From NCBI GenBank assembly GCA_036266835.1, contig DATAXD010000015.1, positions 1 through 12,458 of the forward strand: a stretch of DNA of 12,458 bases. The letters are read 5' to 3'. The first letter of the stretch is position 1. Each line of letters begins with the position of its first letter. Below, in pieces: positions 5,982-12,458 of this stretch. The position numbers and the translations under genes were made by a program. This DNA comes from Galbitalea sp036266835 (GTDB lineage Bacteria; Actinomycetota; Actinomycetes; Actinomycetales; Microbacteriaceae). The notes under the pieces are model-generated. The model did not search any database, was not told where the DNA came from, and saw only the letters and a list, made by a program, of their open reading frames with translations.

Positions 5982-6049
5982 GCGACGCACGCCGACGGGT
6001 GCCGAGCACCCGCAGCCAAGCTGACTGAAGTTCAGCGCGCAGCGTCGCC
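5949..6049 (+). promoter_or_regulatory. Putative attenuator: mutually exclusive RNA pairings between leader peptide and argC
   Basis: GGCGACGC (5981-5988), starting on the last base of the leader stop codon, can pair back with CGTCGCC (5949-5955, Arg codons 12-14 of the leader; 7 bp) or forward with GCGTCGCC (6042-6049; 8 bp). The two pairings exclude each other. Between the arms of the forward pairing lie two further hairpins: CGGGTGC/GCACCCG (5996-6002/6006-6012, perfect 7-bp stem with CGA loop) and GCTGA/TCAGC (6020-6024/6032-6036). A ribosome stalled on Arg codons 12-14 would cover the first arm and leave the second free. No T-run follows, so the read-out could be Rho-dependent termination or access to the argC start rather than an intrinsic terminator. 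Folding energies were not computed. Confidence 0.5.
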
Positions 6050-6079
6050 GCATCAGACTCTCTCGTCCGATCCGATCCC

Positions 6080-6085
6080 AAGAGG
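6080..6085 (+). promoter_or_regulatory. Ribosome-binding site that fixes the argC start
   Basis: AAGAGG at 6080-6085 lies eight bases before ATG 6094. It rules out the in-frame GTG at 6085, which is part of the site itself. The site runs into the 10-bp palindrome GGTGCGCACC (6084-6093). Its GGTGC part could also pair with GCACC (6006-6010), the 3' arm of the leader hairpin. Confidence 0.7.
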
Positions 6086-6093
6086 TGCGCACC

Positions 6094-7140
6094 ATGGCTT
6101 TCACGGTTGCTGTTGCCGGCGCGAGCGGCTATGCCGGTGGCGAACTGCTTCGACTGCTCGCCGCCCATCCGGAGTTCGAGGTCACGACTGTGACCGGCTT
6201 CTCGAACGCGGGGCAACCACTCGCGCGCGTCCAGCCGCACCTCCGTTCGCTCGCACATCTCACGCTTCTGCAGACATCGCCGCAGAATCTCGCCGGCCAC
6301 GACATCGTGTTTTTGGCCCTGCCGCACGGTGAGTCGGGCGCGATCACCGAAGCACTTCCCGCGGACACCCTTGTGGTCGATTGCGGAGCGGACCACCGTC
6401 TCACCGACGAGGCGGCGTGGGCGAAGTTCTACGGCGGCGCCTACCGCCCGGCCTGGCCATACGGACTACCCGAGCTCGTTCTGGCCGGAGGTGGAAAGCA
6501 GCGCGACAATCTGGTCGGTGCGAAACGTATCGCGGTACCGGGGTGCAACGTGACGGCGATCACCCTTGGTCTCGCGCCGGCCATTCGCGCCGGTGTCATC
6601 GATGCGGATGACCTGGTCGCCGTGCTCGCCGTCGGAACGTCCGGAGCTGGCAAGGGCGCCAAACCGGAGCTCATCGCGAGTGAGATTCTCGGATCCGCAT
6701 CCGCCTATGCGGTTGGCGGCACGCACCGCCACACGCCGGAGATCCGGCAGAACCTGACCGCGGCCGGTGGAGCGCACGTCACTGTCTCATTCACGCCGAT
6801 GCTCGTCCCGATGTCTCGGGGCATCCTGGCCACGTCAACGGCGAAGCTGGCCGCGGGAGGCAGCGCGGCGACCGTGCGAGCCGCATTCGATGAGGCATAT
6901 GCGAACGAACGGTTCGTGCACCTGCTGCCCGAGGGAGAATTCCCGCGAACGGCTGACGTGCTCGGCGCCAACACCGCACTCATCGGGATCGCCGTGGACG
7001 AGGCGGCGGGCCGGATCGTCACGATCACCGCGATCGACAACGTGGTCAAGGGAACGGCGGGTGCGGCGATCCAGTCGGCAAATATTGCGTTTGAGCTTCC
7101 CGAGCCTCTCGGCCTCGCGGTGGACGGAGTCGCGCCATGA
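6094..7140 (+). CDS. argC: N-acetyl-gamma-glutamyl-phosphate reductase
   Basis: Reduces N-acetylglutamyl 5-phosphate to N-acetylglutamate semialdehyde with NADPH, the third step of arginine synthesis. The 348-residue protein has the N-terminal Rossmann dinucleotide-binding motif VAGASGYAGGELLRLL (7-22), the active-site motif VPGCNVTA with the nucleophile Cys151, and the conserved GGTHRHTPEI segment (208-217) with a catalytic histidine, followed by VSFTPMLVPMSRGI. The length is typical of the short (type 1) ArgC. The start is the ATG at 6094, supported by AAGAGG at 6080-6085 and by the family N-terminus. It is the first enzyme gene of the arg cluster, and its stop overlaps the argJ start by ATGA (7137-7140). 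Expression is probably controlled by the leader and promoter region at 5861-6049. Confidence 0.97.
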   Translation: MAFTVAVAGASGYAGGELLRLLAAHPEFEVTTVTGFSNAGQPLARVQPHLRSLAHLTLLQTSPQNLAGHDIVFLALPHGESGAITEALPADTLVVDCGADHRLTDEAAWAKFYGGAYRPAWPYGLPELVLAGGGKQRDNLVGAKRIAVPGCNVTAITLGLAPAIRAGVIDADDLVAVLAVGTSGAGKGAKPELIASEILGSASAYAVGGTHRHTPEIRQNLTAAGGAHVTVSFTPMLVPMSRGILATSTAKLAAGGSAATVRAAFDEAYANERFVHLLPEGEFPRTADVLGANTALIGIAVDEAAGRIVTITAIDNVVKGTAGAAIQSANIAFELPEPLGLAVDGVAP

Positions 7141-8282
7141 GCGTCACTCACCCGAAAGGATTCGTCGCCACAGGCATCGAGGCGGGGCTTAAGAAGAGCG
7201 GCGGCAAGGACCTCGCGATTGTCCAGAACTGCGGGCCGAGCAAGGCCGCGGCCGTGGTCTTCACCACCAATCGAGCCAAAGCAAATCCGATCATCTGGTC
7301 GCAACAGGTCATTGCCGACGGAATCGTCGAGGCAGTGGTTCTGAACTCGGGCGGCGCAAACTGCTACACCGGAGCCCAGGGGTTCCAGACCACCCACGAA
7401 ACCGCGGAGGCAGTCGCCCGAAGGCTCGGCGTTTCCGCTGGCGACGTTCTGGTGTGCTCCACCGGGCTTATCGGCGAGCAGCTGCCGCTCGAGAAGATCG
7501 TTGCCGGAATCGAAAGTGCGGAGCTGACGGCCCACGGCGGCGACGATGCATCCGTCGCGATCATGACCACGGATACCCGGCCGAAGCGGGCGGTCGTCGA
7601 GGGCGAGGGTTGGTCGATCGGCGGCATGGCAAAGGGCGCCGGGATGCTCGCGCCGGGGCTGGCGACGATGCTCGTCGTCATCACAACCGACGCCGACCTC
7701 AGCGCCGGCGAACTCGACACTGCACTGCGGGCAGCGACCCGAACCACCTTCGACCGGCTCGACTCGGACGGCTGCATGTCGACCAACGACCAGGTGTCGT
7801 TGTTGGCGAGCGGCGCATCCGGCATTGTGCCCGGCCGCGCCGAGTTCACTCGCGCGCTCACGGCGCTCTGTGCCGACCTCGCGGCGCAACTCCAGCAGGA
7901 CGCTGAAGGCGCCAGCCACGACATCGTCATCGAGACCGCGAACGCCGCGAGCGAGGATGACGCAGTTGCCGTCGGGCGTGCGGTGGCCCGCAACAACCTG
8001 TTCAAGGCCGCGGTGTTCGGGAAGGATCCGAACTGGGGCAGGGTGCTCGCCGCAATCGGCACGACATCCGCGGCCTTCGACCCTTACGAGGTCGACGTGT
8101 CGATGAACGGGGTAATGGTCTGCCGGTGCGGTGAGCCCGGCGAGGCACGTGAACTCGTCGACTTGGCTCCGCGTCGCGTGCACGTGCTCATCGATCTGAA
8201 GGCGGGCTCCGCTACCGCCACCATTCTCACCAACGACCTGACCCACGATTACGTTCACGAGAACAGCGCGTACAGCTCATGA
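7137..8282 (+). CDS. argJ: Glutamate N-acetyltransferase (ornithine acetyltransferase), possibly bifunctional
   Basis: Moves the acetyl group from N-acetylornithine to glutamate, making ornithine and regenerating acetylglutamate; some ArgJ enzymes also use acetyl-CoA. The 381-residue precursor cleaves itself at an Ala-Thr bond. Here the site is in GMLAPGLATMLVVITTDA (169-186), with cleavage expected between Ala176 and Thr177, Thr177 being the nucleophile. The usual wording is nearer to AP(N/D)MATML, so GL is a mild variant. Other signatures are CSTGLIGEQLP (107-117), the oxyanion-hole region, KDPNWGRVLAAIG (296-308) and the C-terminus HENSAYSS. GGAG at 7126-7129 precedes the start. ATGA overlaps join it to argC and argB. 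Whether it is mono- or bifunctional cannot be decided here; no argA or argE is in the window. Confidence 0.97.
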   Translation: MSVTHPKGFVATGIEAGLKKSGGKDLAIVQNCGPSKAAAVVFTTNRAKANPIIWSQQVIADGIVEAVVLNSGGANCYTGAQGFQTTHETAEAVARRLGVSAGDVLVCSTGLIGEQLPLEKIVAGIESAELTAHGGDDASVAIMTTDTRPKRAVVEGEGWSIGGMAKGAGMLAPGLATMLVVITTDADLSAGELDTALRAATRTTFDRLDSDGCMSTNDQVSLLASGASGIVPGRAEFTRALTALCADLAAQLQQDAEGASHDIVIETANAASEDDAVAVGRAVARNNLFKAAVFGKDPNWGRVLAAIGTTSAAFDPYEVDVSMNGVMVCRCGEPGEARELVDLAPRRVHVLIDLKAGSATATILTNDLTHDYVHENSAYSS

Positions 8283-9172
8283 CCACTCAAACGAGCCAGT
8301 CGGATGCCGCAGCCAAGGCGGCCGTTCTGATCGAGTCGCTGCCATGGCTCAAGCGATTCGCGGGGAAGACCGTCGTCGTGAAGTTTGGTGGAAACGCGAT
8401 GGTGGACGAGTCTCTGAAACGCGCCTTTGCGGAGGACATGGTCTACCTGCGGCACGCCGGACTTCGCCCGGTCGTTGTGCACGGCGGTGGCCCACAGATC
8501 TCGGCGGCTCTTGCCGCGCGCGGCATCCAGAGCGAGTTTCGCGGCGGGCTGCGGGTGACGACACCCGAGGCGATGATGATCGTGCGCGAGGTCCTGCAGA
8601 CCCAGGTCAACCAGGACCTCGTCGACCTGATCAATGAGCACGGTGACCTCGCGGTCGGACTCTCCGGCGAATCGCAGGAGCTGTTCGGCGGTCGAGTTCG
8701 CGGTGCAGTCGTCGGCGGCGAGGCCGTCGACCTTGGCCTGGTCGGAGATGTCGTCGAAGTGGATCCGGCGGTGGTCGTCGAGCTGCTCGACGACGGATTC
8801 ATCCCGGTGATCTCATCCATCGCACCCGATCTGGACTCGCCGGGCCAAATGCTCAATGTGAATGCTGACTCGGCGGCGGCGGCGCTGGCGGTGGCGCTGG
8901 AGGCCGTAAAACTGGTGATTCTCACGGATGTCGCCGGGCTGTACGGCGACTGGCCGAATCGGGACTCGCTGATCTCCCACCTGACTGCGGCCGAGCTCGC
9001 GCACCTGATGCCCTCACTCGAGTCGGGGATGATTCCCAAGATGACCGCCTGTTGGGAAGCGGTCTCCGCGGGAGTCGACAAGGCGGCGATCATCGATGGT
9101 CGCATCCCGCATTCGATCCTGCTTGAAATCTTTACGACGTCCGGTATTGGAACCGAGGTGGTAGCCGCATGA
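8279..9172 (+). CDS. argB: Acetylglutamate kinase, probably the arginine-inhibited type
   Basis: Phosphorylates N-acetylglutamate with ATP, usually the controlled step of the pathway. The 297-residue protein shows the amino-acid-kinase fold signatures: KFGGNAM (35-41, with the ATP-site lysine K35), VVVHGGGPQIS (65-75), FRGGLRVTT (87-95, substrate), NVNADSAAAALA (193-204), LTDVAGLY (215-222) and SGMIPKM (249-255, K254). It begins with a roughly 25-residue extension predicted to be helical (TTQTSQSDAAAKAAVLIESL) and ends in GIGTEVV. From the known structures of Thermotoga and Pseudomonas enzymes, an N-terminal helix of this kind links dimers into an arginine-sensitive hexamer, so feedback inhibition is expected. 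No strong ribosome-binding site is visible; the ATGA overlap with argJ suggests coupled translation. Confidence 0.97.
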   Translation: MTTQTSQSDAAAKAAVLIESLPWLKRFAGKTVVVKFGGNAMVDESLKRAFAEDMVYLRHAGLRPVVVHGGGPQISAALAARGIQSEFRGGLRVTTPEAMMIVREVLQTQVNQDLVDLINEHGDLAVGLSGESQELFGGRVRGAVVGGEAVDLGLVGDVVEVDPAVVVELLDDGFIPVISSIAPDLDSPGQMLNVNADSAAAALAVALEAVKLVILTDVAGLYGDWPNRDSLISHLTAAELAHLMPSLESGMIPKMTACWEAVSAGVDKAAIIDGRIPHSILLEIFTTSGIGTEVVAA

Positions 9173-10368
9173 CCCAGCACGCAATCCATGACACGGAACA
9201 ATCTCTGGTCGAACGCTTCGGTGTGGCGCTCATGCGATCGGTGCCGCCGCCCATGGCCGTGCTCGCTCGCGGGGAAGGCTGCTACGTCTGGGATGTCGAT
9301 GGCAGGAAGTACCTGGACTTCCTGGCCGGCATCGCCGTGAACTCGCTCGGCCATGCGCATCCCGTGCTGGTTGAGGCCCTGAGCCGGCAGGCGGCCACTC
9401 TCGTCCACATCTCCAACTACTTCGCGTCGCCGTCCCAGATCGAACTGGCCGAGCGCCTGTGTCGACTAAGCGGCGCTGGCGAATCCGGACGCGTCTACTT
9501 TGGCAACTCGGGCGCGGAGGCGATCGAGGCGGCGTTCAAGCTCGCGCGGCTCAACCGCGACCGCACGAAGGTCCTCGCCCTGACTGGCGCGTTCCACGGC
9601 AGGACGATGGGGTCGATGTCGCTCACCGGGAAGCCTTTGATGCAGGCGCCGTTCCTGCCGCTCGTTCCCGGAGTCGTCCACATCGCGCCCACCATCGAGG
9701 CGCTCGAGGCGGCGATGGATGACTCGGTGTCCGCACTCTTCGTCGAACCGATCCAGGGCGAGGCGGGCGTCATTGACCTGCCGGAAGGCTATCTCGCTGC
9801 GGCTCGTACTCTCACCACAAAACATGGTGCGCTGCTCATCATCGACGAGATCCAGACTGGTGCGGGCCGGACGGGTTCATGGTTCGCGTTCCAGCGCAGC
9901 GGGATCACCCCGGACGCGATCGCCGTCGCGAAGGGCATCGCGGGCGGAGTGCCGATCGGCGCGCTCATCACCTTTGGAGAGACATCCGAGCTGTTCCAAC
10001 GCGGACAGCACGGCAGCACGTTCGGCGGCAACCCGTTGGCGACAACGGTGGCCAACGCGGTTCTCGGCGAGATCGAGAGAGCGGGCCTGGTGGATGCGGC
10101 CACCGCGAAGGGCGAGCAGATCCGCGTAGCGATCGAGGCAGCCCGTTCGCCGCTCGTCTCCGAGCTTCGTGGCGCCGGGCTGCTGGTCGGAGTCGGGTTG
10201 GCCAGGCCAGTGGCCAACGAGGTCGTTGCGGCGGCCCTGGAACGCGGTCTCATCGTCAACGCAGCGAACGAGCGCAGCATCCGTATCGCACCGCCGCTCA
10301 TTGTCGGCGACGCCGAGATCGCCGAATTCGGATCGATCTTCACAGAGGCTTTGGAGGTAGTGGCATGA
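9169..10368 (+). CDS. argD: Acetylornithine aminotransferase
   Basis: Pyridoxal-phosphate enzyme that converts N-acetylglutamate semialdehyde to N-acetylornithine using glutamate as amino donor. Many members also act in lysine synthesis as succinyldiaminopimelate transaminase. The 399-residue sequence is a class III aminotransferase: a glycine/aspartate-rich entry (YVWDVDGRKYLDFLAGIAVN, 39-58), the phosphate-binding NSGAEAIEAAFKLAR (113-127), AFHGRTMGS (141-149), EPIQGEAG (193-200), the cofactor-contacting aspartate in IIDEIQTGAGRTG (224-236, D226), the Schiff-base lysine K255 in AVAKGIAGGVPIGA, and GSTFGGNPLA (282-291). GAGGTGG at 9155-9161 is a good ribosome-binding site for ATG 9169. ATGA overlaps connect it to both argB and argF. 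Confidence 0.97.
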   Translation: MTQHAIHDTEQSLVERFGVALMRSVPPPMAVLARGEGCYVWDVDGRKYLDFLAGIAVNSLGHAHPVLVEALSRQAATLVHISNYFASPSQIELAERLCRLSGAGESGRVYFGNSGAEAIEAAFKLARLNRDRTKVLALTGAFHGRTMGSMSLTGKPLMQAPFLPLVPGVVHIAPTIEALEAAMDDSVSALFVEPIQGEAGVIDLPEGYLAAARTLTTKHGALLIIDEIQTGAGRTGSWFAFQRSGITPDAIAVAKGIAGGVPIGALITFGETSELFQRGQHGSTFGGNPLATTVANAVLGEIERAGLVDAATAKGEQIRVAIEAARSPLVSELRGAGLLVGVGLARPVANEVVAAALERGLIVNAANERSIRIAPPLIVGDAEIAEFGSIFTEALEVVA

Positions 10369-11297
10369 CCAGGCACTTTCTGCGGGACGACGACCTGAGC
10401 CACCAGGAACAGCTCGACATCCTGGAACTGGCCGAGACGCTGAAGCGTGATCGGTACCAGACGCGCCCGCTCGCCGGGCCGCAGACGGTTGCCGTGATCT
10501 TCGACAAGTCGTCCACGCGCACGAGGGTGAGCTTCGCGGTGGGGATCGCCGATCTCGGTGGCAGCCCGCTGATCATTTCGACGGCGAACAGCCAGCTCGG
10601 GGGCAAGGAAACGCCATCAGATACTGCACGGGTTCTCGAGCGCCTGGTCTCGGCTATCGTGTGGCGCACGTACGCACAGTCCGGTCTCGAGGAGATGGCG
10701 GCCGGAACGACCGTGCCGGTCATCAATGCGCTGAGCGACGAATTCCACCCCTGCCAGCTGCTGTCAGACCTCATGACGATTCGCGAGCACAAGGGCGCGC
10801 TGGTCGGGCTGACCGTCACCTTCGTCGGTGACGGCGCCGACAACATGGTGCACAGTTATCTGCTCGCCGGCGCGACGGCAGGCATGCACGTTCGGGTCGC
10901 GTCGCCGGCCGAGTTCGCGCCAATGGAAGCGGTGGTCGCCGATGCGGACCGGATCGCGGCCACCACGGGCGGCTCGGTGACGCTGTACACCGATCCGCTC
11001 GCGGCGGTCGCGGGAGCCGATGTCGTCGTGACCGACACCTGGGTATCGATGGGCAAGGAAGACGAAAAGGCGCATCGGGTCGCGGTTCTCGGTGGTTACA
11101 AGGTCACTCCGGAGCTCATGGCACTCGCGAAGCAGGACGCGATCTTCCTGCATTGCCTCCCAGCCGACCGCGGCTACGAGGTCGACGCCGACGTGATCGA
11201 CGGACCGCAAAGCGTCATCTGGGATGAAGCGGAGAACCGGCTCCACGCCCAGAAGGCACTTCTCGTGTGGCTCCTCGAGCGAGCCGCAGGCGGCTGA
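10365..11297 (+). CDS. argF: Ornithine carbamoyltransferase
   Basis: Makes citrulline from ornithine and carbamoyl phosphate. The 310-residue protein has the carbamoyl-phosphate loop KSSTRTR (48-54), WRTYAQSGLEE (100-110), HPCQLLSDL (128-136), the ornithine-side DTWVSMGKE (224-232) and the FLHCLPADRGYEV loop (261-273) with the HCLP signature. I recall AHRG(D/E)E(V/I) after HCLP in many homologues; ADRGYEV is a mild variant. The length is normal for the family. The start is ATG 10365, with GGAGGT at 10353-10358 and the usual RHFLRDDDLS N-terminus; the same frame stays open far upstream inside argD, which is not coding in that frame. A small hairpin, AGCCG/CGGCT (11282-11286/11291-11295), covers the end of the gene. 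It is the last member of the ATGA-linked argCJBDF set. Confidence 0.97.
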   Translation: MTRHFLRDDDLSHQEQLDILELAETLKRDRYQTRPLAGPQTVAVIFDKSSTRTRVSFAVGIADLGGSPLIISTANSQLGGKETPSDTARVLERLVSAIVWRTYAQSGLEEMAAGTTVPVINALSDEFHPCQLLSDLMTIREHKGALVGLTVTFVGDGADNMVHSYLLAGATAGMHVRVASPAEFAPMEAVVADADRIAATTGGSVTLYTDPLAAVAGADVVVTDTWVSMGKEDEKAHRVAVLGGYKVTPELMALAKQDAIFLHCLPADRGYEVDADVIDGPQSVIWDEAENRLHAQKALLVWLLERAAGG

Positions 11298-11301
11298 CCC
11301 G

Positions 11302-11376
11302 ATGGTCGAGTGGCGAGCCGAAGGCCCCATATACCGATGGTCGGGTAGCGAGGCGGAGGCCCGCGTATCGAGACCA
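11302..11376. repeat. Two tandem 35-bp copies of a palindromic intergenic repeat between argF and argG
   Basis: Copy 1 starts ATGGTCGAGTGGCGAG at 11302. Copy 2 starts ATGGTCGGGTAGCGAG at 11337, exactly 35 bases later. By eye, 22 of the first 26 positions agree. Copy 2 is complete: its TGGTC (11338-11342) is the reverse complement of GACCA (11372-11376) and it ends CGTATCGAGACCA. Copy 1 is degraded after GGCCCC. A third, weaker relative lies before pheS (2227-2262). No transposase or target duplication is seen, so these look like small non-autonomous intergenic repeats. Confidence 0.7.
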
Positions 11377-11384
11377 ACCCACCA

Positions 11385-11412
11385 TAAACTTCAACCAGCA
11401 ACACCCAAGGAG
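11385..11412 (+). promoter_or_regulatory. Possible argG promoter (-10 element) and ribosome-binding site
   Basis: TAAACT (11385-11390) is the same hexamer as the proposed pheS -10 element and would start a transcript near 11397. A strong Shine-Dalgarno AAGGAG (11407-11412) follows, four bases before ATG 11417. With no argR and a 119-bp repeat-filled gap after argF, a separate promoter for argG is plausible, but read-through from argCJBDF is not excluded. Confidence 0.45.
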
Positions 11413-11416
11413 AAAC

Positions 11417-12458
11417 ATGTCAGAGCGCGTAGTCCTCGCCTATTCGGGAGGTCTCGACACCTCGGTCGGCATCGGTTGGCTGCATGACGCGACAGGCAAG
11501 GATGTCATCGCCCTCGCCGTGGACGTCGGCCAGGGCGGCGAAGACATGGACGACATCCGTCAGCGCGCCCTCGATTGCGGGGCGGTCGACGCAATTATCG
11601 TCGACGCGCGGGACGAGTTCGCGTCCGAATACCTGATGCCGGCTCTCAAGGCGAACGCTCTCTACCAGAAGCGCTATCCGCTGGTTTCGGCCCTGAGCCG
11701 ACCTGTCATCGCGAAACACCTTGCCCGTGTTGCGCGATCCCTCGGCGCCGATTCGGTCGCCCACGGATGCACGGGGAAAGGCAATGACCAGGTGCGCTTC
11801 GAGGCGGCTGTGGCTGCGCTCGCGCCGGAGCTGACCAGCATCGCGCCCGTGCGCGACCTTGCCCTCACCCGCGACAAGGCCATCGTGTACGCGAACGAGC
11901 ACGACCTTCCGATCCGTCAGAGTGCCGCGAATCCGTATTCGGTCGACAAGAACGTCTGGGGCAGGGCGGTGGAGACGGGATTCCTCGAGGATCCGTGGAA
12001 CGCGCCGATCGAGGATCTCTACGAGTACACCCAGGATCCGGCACTCGATCAAGCCGCCGACGAGGTCACCATCACCTTCACCGCGGGCATCCCGACGGCG
12101 ATCGACGGAGTTGCCTACAGCCCGCTGAAGGTCATCGAGATCATGAACGCGCTCGCGGGCAAGCACGGAGTGGGCCGAATCGATGTCGTCGAGGATCGGC
12201 TGGTCGGAATTAAGAGCCGTGAAATCTACGAGGCGCCCGGAGCGATTGCGCTGATCGCCGCACACGAGGAACTCGAGAGCCTGACTCTCGAACGTGATCT
12301 GGGCAGATACAAGCGAGACGTCGAAGCAGAATGGGCCAACCTCGTCTACGACGGACTGTGGTACTCCGGTCTCAAGCGGGCGCTGGACGTGTTCATTAAC
12401 GACACGCAGAAATACGTGAGCGGCGAGATTCGTATCCGGTTGCAGGGCGGCCGAGCTG
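11417..12458 (+). CDS. argG: Argininosuccinate synthase, 3'-truncated by the window edge
   Basis: Joins citrulline and aspartate, with ATP hydrolysis to AMP and pyrophosphate, to form argininosuccinate. The visible 347 codons have no stop and run off the window. The N-terminal PP-loop ATP-binding motif AYSGGLDTS is at 8-16, HGCTGKGNDQVRFE at 116-129 binds citrulline, aspartate and nucleotide, YSVDKNVWGR is at 174-183, and GIKSREIYEAPGA is at 264-276. These are all conserved in the short bacterial ArgG family of about 400 residues, so roughly 50-60 codons are missing. The start ATG has AAGGAG at 11407-11412. The gene follows argF after a 119-bp gap with repeats and no argR; argH would be expected further downstream but is not visible. 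Confidence 0.97.
   Translation, partial: MSERVVLAYSGGLDTSVGIGWLHDATGKDVIALAVDVGQGGEDMDDIRQRALDCGAVDAIIVDARDEFASEYLMPALKANALYQKRYPLVSALSRPVIAKHLARVARSLGADSVAHGCTGKGNDQVRFEAAVAALAPELTSIAPVRDLALTRDKAIVYANEHDLPIRQSAANPYSVDKNVWGRAVETGFLEDPWNAPIEDLYEYTQDPALDQAADEVTITFTAGIPTAIDGVAYSPLKVIEIMNALAGKHGVGRIDVVEDRLVGIKSREIYEAPGAIALIAAHEELESLTLERDLGRYKRDVEAEWANLVYDGLWYSGLKRALDVFINDTQKYVSGEIRIRLQGGRA

Noticed and set aside
6085..6093. GTG at 6085 as the argC start
   Set aside because: It is part of the Shine-Dalgarno region for ATG 6094, and the product would carry three extra residues not typical of ArgC.
6705..8258. Long antisense open frame opposite argC and argJ (517 codons), and similar antisense frames opposite rplT and tsnR (976-1950), pheT (3468-4409) and argG (11420-12265)
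   Set aside because: They lie opposite clear, conserved genes, have low-complexity Arg/Ala/Gly/Asp-rich translations without recognisable motifs, and are expected in GC-rich DNA where stop codons are rare.
9879..10364. Long in-frame extension of argF into argD
   Set aside because: The frame is simply open across argD. The family N-terminus and a GGAGGT site support ATG 10365.
11302..11376. CRISPR array or insertion sequence between argF and argG
   Set aside because: There are only two degenerate tandem copies with no spacers, no transposase and no target duplications.

Overview
This is a window of ordinary, tightly packed chromosome from a high-GC Gram-positive bacterium (Actinomycetota). 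Third codon positions are mostly G or C. The gene order is infC-rpmI-rplT-tsnR-pheS-pheT-argCJBDF-argG, which matches the order I remember for this part of the Mycobacterium tuberculosis chromosome, except that argR is missing between argF and argG. Protein style, likely leaderless starts and a repeat of the type TGGTCGAGTAGCG...CGTATCGAGACCA, which I associate with Microbacteriaceae, point to that family. The family assignment is inference from memory. All genes are on the + strand.

Layout. Positions 1-1281 hold the 3' part of infC (translation initiation factor IF-3) and the ribosomal protein genes rpmI (bL35) and rplT (bL20), closed by a very long hairpin at 1294-1342. Positions 1399-2199 encode a SpoU/TrmH-family RNA 2'-O-methyltransferase with its own, apparently leaderless, promoter. 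Positions 2281-5819 encode the alpha and beta subunits of phenylalanyl-tRNA synthetase, overlapping by one base. Positions 6094-11297 encode the arginine pathway from N-acetylglutamyl phosphate reductase to ornithine carbamoyltransferase (argC, argJ, argB, argD, argF). Each gene overlaps the next by an ATGA, so the set is almost certainly one translationally coupled operon. A 119-bp gap with palindromic repeats and a promoter-like element then precedes argG (argininosuccinate synthase), which runs off the window end.

The most interesting part is the 274-bp gap between pheT and argC (5820-6093). It contains a -10-like element (TACGCT) at the right distance from a GTG that opens a 21-codon reading frame with eight arginine codons, including three in a row. 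Just after it, an 8-nt segment at the leader stop codon can pair either back onto the Arg codons of the leader or forward onto a second copy of the same sequence near argC. That is the logic of a ribosome-mediated attenuator, with arginine codons as the sensor. An 8-bp inverted repeat (CGGTGCAA / TTGCACCG) brackets the promoter and could be a repressor operator. Together these suggest two layers of arginine control on argCJBDF. This is a prediction from sequence only; I know of no described bacterial arginine leader-peptide attenuator of this kind.

How the genes work together. The first half is translation machinery (initiation factor, two 50S proteins, an RNA methylase, a tRNA synthetase). 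The second half is arginine synthesis from N-acetylglutamate. ArgJ can recycle the acetyl group from acetylornithine to glutamate, and ArgB has the N-terminal extension typical of arginine-inhibited enzymes, so feedback control probably acts on ArgB as well as at the proposed leader.
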